Shown here one piece after another: positions 35,610 to 47,090 of a stretch of DNA of 64,000 nt (positions are counted from its first letter, which is position 1; the number at the start of each line of letters is the position of its first letter). Below the pieces are notes generated by a model. The model did not search any database. It saw only the letters and a list, made by a program, of their open reading frames with translations, and was not told the DNA's origin. The DNA is from Phragmites australis (taxonomy: Eukaryota > Streptophyta > Magnoliopsida > Poales > Poaceae): assembly GCF_958298935.1 (NCBI RefSeq), contig NC_084921.1:42503001-42567000 (forward strand). The letters run 5' to 3'. The position numbers were made by a program, and so were the translations under genes.

Positions 35610-37940
35610 TATATAATATAGATGTACGATGCAAGCCGTGTGAGCGCAGAGTACTAGAACGGCGTGGAATGTTTCTGCGGTGCACGAGTCAAATACACAG
35701 TTTCAATACATGTGCTATCCATGCGTCGATTGCGAGAACAAGAAGCAGTTCTCCACCACCTAGTAGATACATTCCCACTTTATGCCAAGGGGCTTTATGC
35801 CTGACTATAACCGTTGGACCGAGCACGGTGAAACTGAGATCGTACAGGAAAGGCAATACATTGAAAGAGAAGACGAAGACATGTGCATCGATATGCCGGT
35901 CGATGAATACATCGATATGCCGCCTGTCGGAGATACGTTGGCCAATGATCTAGAGGAGATGTTGGCCAACGCCGACGTCGATGATCTGGAGCAGATGTTG
36001 CACGATAGGGAGGGAACTTCACTAGTGAAAGAGAGTTTCAAAAGTTCCAGTGTATGTTAGAGGACTTTAAAACACCGTTGTTCCTGGGCTGCGAGAAGGA
36101 GCACACTAAGTTGCGTACCGTGCTTTCACTATTGCAATTGAAGGCAAGCAACGGGTGGTCTGATACAAGCTTCATAGAGTTGTTACTGATCTTGAAGAAA
36201 TTACTTCCAAAAGAAAATATGTTGCTAAAAAACACGTACCAGGCCAAGCAGATTGTGTGCCCATTGGGGTTGGAAGTACAGAAAATACATGCATGTTCAA
36301 ATAATTACATGTTGTATCGCAGAGAGCATGCAAACACACAAGCGTGTCTCATCTGTGGTGCAGCATGGTACAAGCGTGACAGTGATGATATCAATGGTGA
36401 AGGAAAGAAGAAAAAGCATCCTGTGAAGGTGATGTGATATTTTCCTATAGTCTCCCGTTTGGAGCAATTATTCGCGAACAAAAGGCATGCCAAACTAATG
36501 CGATGGCACGCCGATGAGCGCAAGGATGATGAAATGCTAAGACACCCCATTGATTCTATGCAGTGGAGAAACATCGATATGAAATACAAGAGCCATTTGT
36601 AGAAGATGTGAGGAATATAAGATTTGGGTTGAGTACGGATGGGATGAATCCATTCGGTAACATGAGCAGTAGTCATAGCACTTGGCTTGTGACTCTATGT
36701 ATCTACAACCTTCCTCCTTGGTTGTGTATGAAGTAGAAGCACATTATGATGCTGGTGCTAATACCAGGGCCGAGGCAACCTGGCAACGATTTAATGGAAG
36801 ATCTTGTAACACTGTGGAATGATGGTGTCCAGGTATGGGATGCATACAAACGAGAGAACTTCACCCTACGCGCAATGCTGTTTGTAACAATCCAAGATTG
36901 GTCAGCCCTTGGCAACCTATCGGGCCAGACTGTCAAAGGCTACTGTACTTGCGTGCATTGTTTGGATGAAACAGAGCGCTTGTGGTTGAAGAACAGTCAA
37001 AAAATGGTGTACCTAGGTCATCATAAATTTCTTCGCAAGGATCACCCGTACCGCAGCAACAGGAGAGCTTTTGATGGGAAAGTTGAGACTCGATCACCTC
37101 CTAAGCATCGCACTGGGAGACAGGTATATGAGATGGTAAAGGGACTTAGGGTTATTCTTGGAAACGGACGCAGGAGTACACCAGTTCTGAAATCTAATCT
37201 TAGAGCTCCTATGTTGAAAAAAAAATATGTATTTTATGACTTAGCATATTGGCCGGATGTCGTGGTTTGACACGCAATCGATGTCATGCACATTGAGAAG
37301 AACATGTGTGATAGCTTGATTGGTACGTTACTAGATATACCTGGCAAAACAAAGGATACACTTCAAGCATGGAAGGACCTAAAATGTTTGAAACTCGGAC
37401 ATGATCTACATCCCGAAGAGATGGAAGAATGCAACAAATATCTTGGACCCATGAGCTACAATCCGAGCAAGGCAGAGAAAATTGCAATGTGCAAGTGCTT
37501 GCATGGAATCAAGGTTCCATCTAGTTACTCCACCAACATAAAGATACTAGTAAACATGAAAGACTTGAAATTAACTGGCATGAAGTCTCATGATTGTCAT
37601 GTGATGATGACACAGATGCTTCCAATTGCAATTAGAGGTATTCTGCCGCCAAAGGTCCAAACCCAATTATAAAGCTGTGTTAATTCTTCAACGCGATATC
37701 ACAGAAGGCCATCAATCCGACCAAGCTAGATAAGCTGCAGGAAGATGTAGTCGAGACTATATCCCAGCTTGAGGCGTTGTTCCCTCCATCATTTTTTGAT
37801 ATCATGGTGCATCTCATTGTTCGTATTGTGAAAGAGATACAGATTCTTAGCCCCGTGTTTCTGCATCAGATGTACCCTTTTGAGAGGTTCATGGGAGTTC
37901 TTAAGAAATATGTTCATAACTGAAATCGACCAGAAGGCTG
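35610..37940 (+). pseudogene. CACTA TNP2-type transposase
   Basis: Domains in order: a transposase-associated N-terminal region (CYPCVDCENKKQF then FMPRGFMPDYNRWTEHGE, about 35710-35830); an acidic linker; TPLFLGCEKEHTKLRTVL (about 36069); CPLGLEVQKIHACSNN and a CLICGAAW zinc-like motif (36260-36370); the TNP2 catalytic region with PPWLC and LIPGPRQPGND, then LFVTIQDWSALGNLSGQTVKGY and CTCVHCLDET (36710-36975); then HIEKNMCDSLIGTLLD (37289) and the DUF4218-type segment ISQLEALFPPSFFDIMVHLIV (about 37760-37825). Stops occur at about 36058, 36435, 36600, 36735, 37268, 37670 and 37919, so it is not functional as it stands, although a few could be intron positions. Confidence 0.85.
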
Positions 37941-38868
37941 CATGGCCGAGGGCCGGGGAACCGAGGAGGTCATTGATTTTTGCGTCGACTACATGAATCT
38001 CAAATCGATTGGTGTGCCTGTATCTTGCCATGAGGGGAGGCTACAGGGGAAAGGGACGATAGGTGCAAACGCATTCCACACTAACGACCCCGTTTTATTC
38101 ACGCAAGCACATTTTGCAGTTCTGCAATAATCAGTTGTAGTGGACCCATATGTCGAAGAACACCAAAAGATGCTACACACCAGAAACCTAGGGAAGTCCG
38201 ATTTTTGGATCGCGCGAGAGCACATAGATCATTTTGGCGCTTAGTTACGCAGACAGGTGATGCATAAGCAGATAGAGTGTTCTCAGTTGAATGTGTTAGC
38301 TCACGGACCGTCTACTACAATCCTCACATTCCAAGGATATGACATGAATGGCTATACATTTTATAAGAGAGCTCAAGATAATAAGAGCTCCAACCAAAAT
38401 AGCGGTGTCCGTATAGATGCCTACGACTGCAATGGAAATAGGGAGACCTATTATGGATTCATAGAGGAGATCTGGGAGCTCGACTGTGGAGTGTTAAAGG
38501 TTCCTCTTTTCTGGTGCCAATGGGTCAGACTCCCAGGGGGTGTGAAGATCGATAAGTACGGTATGACTACAGTGGACCAAAAACTCGTTAGATACAGAGA
38601 AGACCCATTTATACTTGTGAATGATGTTATGCAGATCTTCTATGTTAAGGACCCCAACCCGGCTAACAAGGAGTAGAGCCACGTGGTTCTTCAAGGAAAA
38701 AGAAGGATTGTCGGAGTGGAGAATGTTGTTGATGAGGAAGACTACAATCAATTCGACATGCTACCTCTTTTCAAAGAGGACGTCGACCTAGGTCCCATGG
38801 AAGACATCGACGAACCTCCATATGTACATCATGATCATAATGAAGGGCGAATCGTTAAGATAAAGTAG
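37941..38868 (+). pseudogene. CACTA transposase C-terminal (DUF4216) part
   Basis: Continuation of the TNP2 gene. RGTEEVIDFCVDYMN closes the DUF4218-like part, followed by the DUF4216 signature VLAHGPSTTILTFQGYDMNGYTFY (about 38299-38370) and GFIEEIWELD (38456). An acidic tail (NVVDEEDYNQFDMLPLF) ends at a stop near 38866. Stops at 38128, 38240 and 38674 break the frame. Confidence 0.8.
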
Positions 38869-39120
38869 CTAAATTGTATTAATTACTATGTATAAATTTG
38901 TTTTAGATGCAATTATACCTCACTTTTGTTATGGAAGCTTCAATTTGTAGTGTATGGTGAAAGATATATTTATTATTGACCATATTCATTTTTTATTTTA
39001 GGTATATACAAAAAATAATTTTGGTATATAGCAAGTTTAAATTTAAATAAATATGTATTAGATCTACTAGGTCAACTTAATATTAATAAATATAGATAGT
39101 ACAAACTCAATCGAAATCAC

Positions 39121-39185
39121 TTGAGTAGCGCAGCGGTTTGTTCAGTCTTACTTGGTGTAGGGCTGGGTTCGAGTCTCTGCACCGC
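39121..39185 (+). repeat. tRNA-like (SINE-type) head inside CACTA
   Basis: An A-box-like gtagcgcagcggttt and, about 35 bp later, a B-box gggttcgagtc, the internal RNA polymerase III promoter of tRNAs and tRNA-derived SINEs. No complete cloverleaf is apparent, so it is more likely a SINE head or relic than a tRNA gene. Confidence 0.45.
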
Positions 39186-39224
39186 GCGCGAAGCTAAAAC
39201 AAATTTTTGCACCCCGCGGTACCA

Positions 39225-39418
39225 ACAATGAAAGGGATTTCACTGCCGGTGAATATAGTGGGGCGGTAGTGAAACTACTTTCACTGCCAGTGTACTTATT
39301 GAGCCGACAGTGAAAGTAGTTTCACTGCCGGTTGTACTAGTGAGCCGGCAGTGAAGGTACCATTTCACTGTCGGTGGTCATATTGAACCGACAGTGAAAG
39401 TCCTTACCTATAAAATAG
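39225..39418 (+). promoter_or_regulatory. Internal subterminal-type repeats with second TATA box
   Basis: Seven or so tttcactgccggt/accggcagtgaaa motifs in alternating orientation, ending in tataaaatag at 39409-39418. The layout copies the left end (repeats then TATA at 34773). It may drive the second gene of the element or mark the end of a second, nested CACTA. Confidence 0.6.
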
Positions 39419-40975
39419 CTCGACGCCCTACACCCTTTGACACTTGGAAAAAAATTCCGTTCCCTGTGCCGTCCGCCGAAACGCCTCCCGACACCGAGGA
39501 GCCCATGCCACCGGAGGTCCACGAGCTCGTGCCCGCTGTCCATGTCCTCCTCGACACCATCGTCCTCCTTCCCGCTGTCGTCGCCGTCCTCCTGCCCGGT
39601 GCCATTCCCGTCCTCCTCGACGCTGTCATCCTCCTCCCTGCCGCCATCGCCATCCTCCTCCCCGGGGCCATTCTCTTCCTCATTGACGATGTTTCATGTC
39701 CTCCTCGACGTCGTCGTCCTCCTCCCCAACGCCGACCCCGTCATCAGTCCCCAACACCGCCTTCCACGAAGTCGCCTGCCTCTATGCCGCCGCCCCATCC
39801 CCGAGGTCGTGTTCCTCCACACGGCTGTTCCCGTCGCTATTGTCCCCGAGCTCCAATACATCATCGCGGTGAGTACTCCACCGCCCGCCGTCTCCCTCCA
39901 CCTCCCAGACAGTGTTTGTGGTTGCTGCGAAGTGATAGGTACTGTGAGGTTAATGGTTGATTTGGTAATTGAGTTCTGGTTTCACCATTGGGTGGTTTAA
40001 TCAATTGAAATTGAGTCGAGTGAGCTCGGTTCTAGTATTTAGAACTTTGGTGCTTAGGCAATCGATTGGTGGTGGTGCTGTGTTGGTGGAGGTGCTGTGT
40101 TGGAGGTGCTTATTGACTGTATTGAATTTTGCCTTTAGCTGAATTGTACTGTGAGTATTTCGGTTTTCTCCTCCCTTTCATTTCTGCTCTCTGGATGACT
40201 TGGTGATATGCTATGTGATTATCAAATGGAACACTGAGGTTGGGCTAGATGTCTAGGTGCAATAGGTGTTAAATTTGTTTGTTCTCTGTTGTTGGATCGG
40301 CACAGATTGCCCTAATAGTAGTGGTGCATTTCCATTGTTCAATCCCTGTACTTATTGTTGGTAGTCTGTACATTGCCAGTTAGGCTTGATTCCTAGACTA
40401 GGAGCTGTTGTATTTGTTGATTCAATTAATCTTGTTTTGATTGAATTCTGGAAGAGCAGGAAAAACCTTTGGTACTGCTCTGATATTTTGCTACTCGGTT
40501 AGTGTTTGTTTCTCAAAGAGTAATCCTCTCCCTGTCAGCTTTTATGTCCAACAACATTGTCCAGGAAGAAAGCTCGATTTCAGATAACATTTTTTTTTTA
40601 GTTTTACATCTAGTTGTGATCTTAGCTTCTACCCAAGCTTGTGATGTGTCAAATGGACAATTAGGGAGCAGGATATCGTAGTCATGGGGCCAATTGTTAT
40701 ATTTATCTGAGAGCAATTTTATTCAATCATCCATATGTTGTTCAGTTCATTACTATTTACGATATGCCACCATACATATAACTGCAAAGCTCGACTGGGA
40801 TGGTTAATACACATGCACCTTGCATGTCTTTTCACTATCCCAATCGAACTTGTAGTCGTATATAATTATCTTCATAATCTGATGCACATCAATCAAATAA
40901 TATACTCTTTGTTGGATGGTGGTTGCATATGATGGTGGTGACTGATTTTTGTTTTTGTTTGTTGCTTTTCTTCTT

Positions 40976-41078
40976 ACACCCTAATGTATAGATACTGATG
41001 CTATGCTTATTTTCGTACTGATCAATGCACCCTAATGTATAGATATTGATGCTATGCTTATTTTTGATATCATGCTCT
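40976..41078. repeat. Short tandem duplication in CACTA
   Basis: Two near-identical units (caccctaatgtatagata...tgatgctatgcttatttt) of about 52 bp, starting near 40977 and 41029. Confidence 0.7.
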
Positions 41079-41480
41079 CTACGGAGAAGCAAACATTTCT
41101 TTTGAAATACAATAAAATAGTGGCGATGATGATATAGCTCGAGGTCATATTTCTTTATTACTTCTAGGACTTTAGTACTTATTTCGTGGGTTCGGAGGAA
41201 GCATTCTTCTCAAGTCAGATAGGACGTCCAGCTCGTCTTGAGAGAAGCTACTCTCTGAACTAGTAGGACTGGCACATAAATGCAAACTTGCATAGAATGC
41301 TTTCTCTCTGAACATGTAATCAATCTTGAAGTCCTAATAAGGCCATTTGCTAGAGCTACCGAGCCTAATAGTTTTTTACAAGAATATTATTTGGTGTTAG
41401 GGTGGTTTGTAGTATATAATTTTTTAATATTCTCTGAAATTTTGGACTGCTATGACATGGTATGTTGTTCATCGTGCTAT

Positions 41481-41578
41481 GACCTGGTTCTACGATATGC
41501 CACCGATGTGTCAATGACATGTGGGACCAGGTCCCACTTGTCATCCCTACAATGGATGACATATCATAGAACCAGCAC
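41481..41578. repeat. Hairpin of about 48-bp arms
   Basis: gacctggttctacgatatgcc pairs with the reverse complement of the segment ending accagcac, and the centre is tgacatgtgggacc / ggtcccacttgtca with almost no loop. The arms pair imperfectly over about 45 positions. It may be a tiny foldback element or a small-RNA precursor. Confidence 0.6.
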
Positions 41579-42299
41579 TTATTCAGTTGTAAATCATAGA
41601 TTTTTCCATTTATTAATGAATTATATGAATTACTATGTATGATGCGAAGTTGGTATCGTTAGACGACTCTTGGACACAATGGCCTTCCAACAATGATGCG
41701 AAAGAGGAGCAAGAAGCGATGTCTTGTAAACGTGCTCAAGAGGAGGAGGATGAGAGGCTAGCCCATGAGCTGTGCACTGCGGAGGAGCAAGAAGTAGTAT
41801 CCCGTAAACGCGCCCAGGAGGAGGAGGACGAGAGGGTGGCCCGTCAGTGTGCTGCGGAGGAGGCCGAAGGCTAAAAAACTAGAGGCGTTCAGGCGTCAGA
41901 CTTCGATGTCTTTGACTTGCCGGCGAGCCTGGAGCATAGGCGACGCCGCGGTCGATCAGGCGTTGCTGGGTCCTCCGCTCCACCACCATCGGCCCTCCCG
42001 ATGTCCCCAGACATACTCACGCCATCAATCGTCAGTGCGGGGACGCGATCCTCATCGCGGGAGAGGTAGAGGGATACTGGACTGGCTCAACTCAACCGAC
42101 TTTTCAGGGGGTGACTTGTAATATTGTGTGTTTGTCGATGCCTGACTTGTAATATGTGTCCATTACTATGTATTAATGAAGGTGTTTTTATTATTGATTT
42201 ACAGTAAATATATGTATCATTGTATGCATGTATTGAGAGAGATGGAGAAATTGAGGAGAGAGAGAGGACAGAGAGGAGGACTGTGGAGGGGGGATAGGG

Positions 42300-42565
42300 A
42301 AAATATTACCGGCTCAAACCTTCAACTGGTAGTGATTTGTTGGAATCACTACGAGCCGAAGGATACAGTTGGCAATGATGCCAGAGAATTACTGCCGGCC
42401 GAATCCTTCAGCCGGTAGCCGACAATGATAACCCCCTTCACTGCCGGTCCACCGAGCCGACAGTGATAGTCCTCGACTATCACTGCCCGTTGCCCGTTGC
42501 CGGCTCTAAAACCAGCAGTGAAGGGGGTTTTGGTGCCGACAGTGAAGGGGTTTTCTGTAGTAGTG
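42300..42565. repeat. CACTA right subterminal repeats and terminus
   Basis: Motifs tcactgccgg, gccgacagtga and accagcagtgaa in both orientations, ending with the CTGTAGTAGTG terminus. Confidence 0.85.
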
Positions 42566-42568
42566 ATG

Positions 42569-44270
42569 GGATCTAGAGCATGGTCATAAATCTGCTACAA
42601 ATGCCACCTAAATATTTCTTCTATGTGACTTCTAGCAGCTTGATATAAGTGTTGAGTGAATATGGGCCCCTGATACCTTTTCATGAAATTATGGTAAAGA
42701 TGCCTCATGCACCCTCTATGCTCTGCTTAAGGGAAAACATCACTAACAACCTTCTCCAATCCCTTACAAGCATCAGTTGATATCACCAATCCTGTAGGAC
42801 TACCTACAACTCTATTCAACTGTTGCATGAACCACAACTAGTTGACATCTGTCTCAGCATAAAAAAAACAACAAATGCTACATAAAACAACCATTTATGT
42901 CCATCTACAGAAGTAGTTGAGGCTAATTGTCCACTGTATCTACCATTCAAAGTAGTGGAATCCACCCCTATATATAGTCTACATCCAGCTATGAAGCTAT
43001 CTACACAAGGTTTCAAAGCAACAAAAATTCTCTTGAAACAATTTTTCTTACCTATCTTCTCCAACTCAATTTCAACAATTGAACCTGGTGACTTCATCTA
43101 TATCTCTGCTTTCCAGTTGAACAGCAATTGAAAGCTCTCTTCATATTTTCCATGCATCTGGTCAAGTGCTAGCCTCATACCTACCCAGGCTTTGGAGTAA
43201 TTCAGCTTGATCTTATACGGTTCTTCCAACTTATCTTTTGCATGATTCGCCCTCTTGTATGGATTCTTCTTTATCCAGCTCCCAACTTATCTGCAATCCA
43301 TTCCTGGCTAGCCATCTTGCCTTCCTTTAGCTTGGTAGTTGGACAATTGTGTTCAAAAGGAAGAACCTTTATTTGCATTGTACAAACACAAGTAAGTTAG
43401 AACATGTATAAATAGATGCTCAAAGAAAATAGACTACTAAACTGAAATCACATGTATTGTGCGTCCATCCTGTAGCCAAGATGCATGAATATGCCAAAGA
43501 CAACCCTCATGTGAACAACTTGCAATGAATGTTTTCTTATCTATCTTCAAATTAGCAAACTCTAAACCTCTAGTAATAGTTTATTGCCTAATGGCTTTTC
43601 TAAATGTTACAATGTCAGGAAATAAGGCCAACTTCTCAATGATTGGGTTCCCAGGATCATGCAACACATTAATCTCATCTGGGTCTGCATCATTTATCCG
43701 TGCCTCAGGAAAATCAACTCCTTTGGCAGCAGGCAGCAGGCTCAGAAGTATGTGCACTGGCAGCAGGTGCAGCTGGCCCAGCTGGTTGTGCATTGCCAGC
43801 AGGTGCAGCTGGTTGTGCATTGCTAGCAGGTGCAACTGGCTCAGCTGGTGGTGCATTGCCAGCAGGGGCAGCTGTTGCCTGACCATAGATATGTTCATCA
43901 TTGATACCAACATACTCCTCTGGATTGTCAAATATATCAGGCCCTGAATCATCTACTTCATGGGCTAGAGGGCATGCTTGAGTAGAGTCAACTTCTAGTG
44001 GTACAATCTCAATCAGTTCTAGGCAAGAAAGATCAAATTCCTCACTCCTATTATTGTCTACAACACCTACAAGAAGCTGGACATACATCTCTGCCTTGTA
44101 CATTTCAAACATATCTACCAGTTGTGTGTCATCAACTAGACTAATATCCTCACCTATCCTTTTGTCAAAGAACCAAACCATAGCTGTCTGGCTCGAGTCC
44201 CATTCCACGATAGTGCATAAGCTCTTCATAGCAAGTCTATGGAGAAAATTTGAAACTCCACAACCCATTT
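42569..44270 (-). pseudogene. MULE2 transposase, N-terminal and catalytic part
   Basis: Reading down the minus strand: an N-terminal MULE domain (MKSLCTIVEWDSSQTAMVWF, about 44230 down, ending in an acidic linker), a low-complexity Ala/Pro/Gln linker built on a short repeat (about 43880-43720), a KKIGKKNCFKRIFVALKPCVD block, and the first catalytic Asp in CRLYIGVDSTTLNGRYSGQLA (about 42995-42930). The second Asp lies in ISTDACKGLEKVVSDVFP (about 42785-42732), with a CMRHLYHNFMK motif next. Stops break it. The frame stops at the CACTA insertion (42568) and resumes at 34500. Confidence 0.85.
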
Positions 44271-44599
44271 CAATGCCTTCCCCTTATAGGATTTCCAACC
44301 TTCAGAGTCTATGTGGAAAAAACCTTGGACCTAAAGCTCTATCGTCAATACATAAAGTCACTCCTAACGAAATCGTAAACACCATATGGTAAAAGCAGAC
44401 TAAAGTAACCTAATTCTTACACCTATGGCAATGCAATGCACCAAACTTAGATGGATCTAAGAGGGAGGGTTACTCACAATTTTGGAGATCCCACTGTAGA
44501 TGCACTGGATCCACTTTGATCCATCGTGCCCACCGGTGCAGATGGGGTCGAGGATGAGCGCCCTCACGGATCTTAGATCACCTCCATCTCCAGTCACCT

Positions 44600-44896
44600 C
44601 CGCCGTCGCTGAGAGAAAGGGGATTGGGGCTAGGGTTCGTCGGGTTCGAGAGAATGAGGATGACGTGGTCCAGTCGGACTGCATCCAAATATACGCGTGC
44701 CGTTCACGGGGGCTATTTGGTCCATACCAAAATACAATACTCGGGGATGGTATTCGGTATTCATACGGGCTCCACGCATACAAAATGGTTTGCTTCCAAT
44801 ATCCATGAAATAGTAATTACACCCATACAATTTCATGAATTGTAATGGTATATTTCAAAAAAGAAAGATTTATCATGGCATATATCTAATTAACCG
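44600..44896. repeat. MULE2 right terminal inverted repeat
   Basis: Inverted counterpart of 26406-26700 with the same landmarks, ending ctaattaacc before the tttacgttt flank. Confidence 0.9.
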
Positions 44897-44905
44897 TTTA
44901 CGTTT

Positions 44906-47090
44906 TGATCTCTCTTTCTCTCCTATTTGTGCGGGTTTGCTCCGGCCATCGAGCCATTGAAGCGTGCTCCAGCCGGCGTGCTGTCGAAGCTTATGGCTCC
45001 GTGCCGTTGAAGCGTGCTCGGGCCGGTCTCTCACCGTGCGCCGTTGAGATATTTATTTCTTCTTTCTTGTTCTTGTTCGTGTGAAGCTCCGCCGTGGGTG
45101 CATGGCCTTAGTTTGCCGCGCCAGCGTTGAGTCGTCGTTGTGCGGTGATGTTGAGGTGTGCTCCGCCGGCCGTTGTGCCGTTGCGTTGAGGTGTGCTCCA
45201 CCAGCAGTAACGCTGTTGTGTCGAGGTGTGTGCTCCGGTTGTCGTTGGTTGGGTGTCAAAGCGCCGCCGCGCGTGTGTTGCCGCGTCGATTGAGTTGCGC
45301 TGTCATATCCTTGGCACGGTGTGCTGATGTACTTGTTCCTGACGTTGAGTCGCCCTGCGTGTGTCTTCTCCTCCGCCGTGGAAGCGTATATGCCTCTGGG
45401 TAAATTGTGCGCCATTGAGCGATGGTTGCAAGCTGCTATTGCCACGCGTGTGCGTTGATCTCATTTTTGTACTCCGGCGTGTTTGCTGTTGAGCTTGCCG
45501 CCGCGCGCCGATTGAGTCTTTGGCAGTACCCTGGAGTGCAGGGAGTCACCGCCGCGTACCATCGCCGATTTGTTCAGGTTTGGCCACGTTCTGGTGTGTT
45601 GCCGTGCTGCTGCTGAGCGTGATTGATTGCACGCTGCGGTTGAAGCGTCGGCGTGCTCCGGTCTGGTGTAGTCACCACTGTCGAAGCACCGATGCATCGC
45701 CAGTTGGGTGAACTGTGCCGCCGCGCGTATGTCGCTGGTCGAGTGAGCTGTGCTGCCGCGTTGGGTCGCTGTCGGCTGGGTAATGTGTTCTGTACCGCCG
45801 TCGGTGTGTGTCGTTGCTCTGATGGCTGTGCATGTTATTACTAGCTTGGCTGCTTCAGTCAGTTGTCAGTTGGCCGTGTGTGTGTTGCCATCGGTGATGC
45901 CGTGAGTCGCCGGCGTGTCGTTCTCAGTTGTGTGAGCGCCGCCCTCTGAGTGTTGAGCACAGTGAGCTTTGCTGATGTTGTTGGCCGCCTGTGTGCCGCC
46001 TCAGTGCTCTCTATTCATGGTTGGTCATCCTACTGCTGTTATGGCCGCCTGTAAGCCGCCATTGTGTTGGCCATGTTTGAGCTGTCGCCTATTCATCGCT
46101 GTTGTGCTGATGCCTAGTTGAGATGCGTGCTACTGTTGTTTTCCTCAGAGCCCAGGGTGTGTGATGCTGGCCTGTGCTGATTGTTGAGGTTTTGCAGTAG
46201 AGTGTTCATGGCCTGGTGCTGTTGTCAGACAACTTGGTATTGCCTATGGTATTAGTTTGTTGTTTGATGGTATGGTGCCTGCTGGTTTGATCTCTACTGA
46301 TCAATGGGAAGCCTGTGGCTTTATGGCTACGTTGCGGCTGAACAGTCCTCATATACTTCGAGGATTTCTGTTGCCGGATGAATTGTGCTTTTAGCTATCT
46401 ATCGTCATCAATTGAAGGATGATATGGGGTGGCTGAGTCTTTGCTGGCTATGTATGATGAGGGCTACAGTACCTAAATACTATTGAGGGATATAAGATGC
46501 TGACGAGAGTTTGGTGGCCGATGATAATATTGGGGCCTCGAGGGGGTTGCCTATTGCCTGAGGGTTGTCGCTTGTTGCCGCAACCAATGATGCTTGGGCT
46601 GAGGTCTGGAAGAGAGATTAGTGACACTAAGAAGATCGCTAAGCTCCTGTTTAGGTTGTAGCTACGCAAGTCTGTCATGTGCCTAGTCTCTCCTCCCTCT
46701 ATGAGGCTGAGGCTGAAGCAATTATATACGCACACGAGACAGATGATGTTTTAGGTTGTCTACTGGTCAATGATGTCAATACTAAGACCACCTTTTTTTT
46801 ACTCTAACTCATGTTGTTATCTTTGCTATATATTCTATCTTTGTCTCTTGTTTACAGCTATGCAGGGCTTAGGAGACCGTCAACACAATGACCATATCAA
46901 CGTGACTTAATCGAAAGTTGTCCGTGAAGACAACCATGATTAACCAGCGAGCTTCGCGAAGCCCCAATAACTAGAAGACATGATCGCCATGATTAGTCAG
47001 ATGTGTGTGTATGGTGTATGTGATATGTGATATAACTGGAAAACTTGTACTTTATGAATTCAAATGAATGAATAAAGATCAGTGTTTTCC
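44906..47090. other. GC-rich unassigned DNA with degenerate repeats
   Basis: 44950-45670 contains scattered copies of a gttgaagcgtgctccggccgg theme (for example 44954, 45007, 45150, 45186, 45640), and many frames stay open by composition. 45700-47070 is non-coding, GT-rich, and ends in an AT-rich 'gaatgaataaaga' segment that resembles a transcript 3' end. No protein, RNA or known repeat is recognised. It could be a retroelement leader or LTR. Confidence 0.3.

Larger units (their letters stand above)
39440..42120 (+). other. CACTA second gene region (unrecognised)
   Basis: 39440-39960 is a Pro/Leu-rich low-complexity reading frame of repeated 'gtcctcctc' codons with several open phases. 40000-41600 is AT-rich and intron-like. 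41638-41873 encodes an acidic/basic helical segment with two copies of KRAQEEEDER, and 41850-42118 a basic Ser/His-rich end. Position downstream of the second TATA suggests a TNPA-like accessory protein, but no family is recognisable. Confidence 0.35.
34504..42565 (+). mobile_element. CACTA element inserted in MULE2 transposase
   Basis: Ends CACTACTACAGAA (34504) and, inverted, TTCTGTAGTAGTG (42565), with a 3-bp atg duplication (34501-34503 and 42566-42568); 8,062 bp. Subterminal arrays of atcactgccggt and accggcagtgat lie at 34530-34765 and 42300-42540. It contains a TNP2-type transposase region on + (35610-38868), a further promoter-like block at 39225-39418, and a weak second gene region (39440-42120). 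The transposase has several stops. Confidence 0.93.
26406..44896 (-). mobile_element. MULE2: Mutator-like element with nested Copia and CACTA
   Basis: Both ends begin ggttaattagatatatgcca (left direct, right inverted), and similarity continues for about 300 bp. The 9-bp flanks tttatgttt (26397-26405) and tttacgttt (44897-44905) match at 8 of 9, the normal Mutator target size. It contains a GRF zinc-finger gene on + (26755-27300) and a transposase on - (44270 down to 33488). A deleted SIRE-like element (27301-33225) follows the GRF gene, and a CACTA element (34504-42565) interrupts the transposase. Without these the element is about 4.5 kb. Confidence 0.9.

Noticed and set aside
39121..39185. 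Functional tRNA gene
   Set aside because: Box A and B are present but no full cloverleaf could be assembled by eye; a SINE head is more likely.
39394..40000. 188- and 187-residue Pro/Leu/Ser frames in the CACTA element
   Set aside because: Low-complexity gtcctcctc repeats are open in several phases, so this is not counted as a supported protein.
45053..45844. Several frames in the GC-rich segment
   Set aside because: Open in many phases on both strands with no motifs; treated as compositional.
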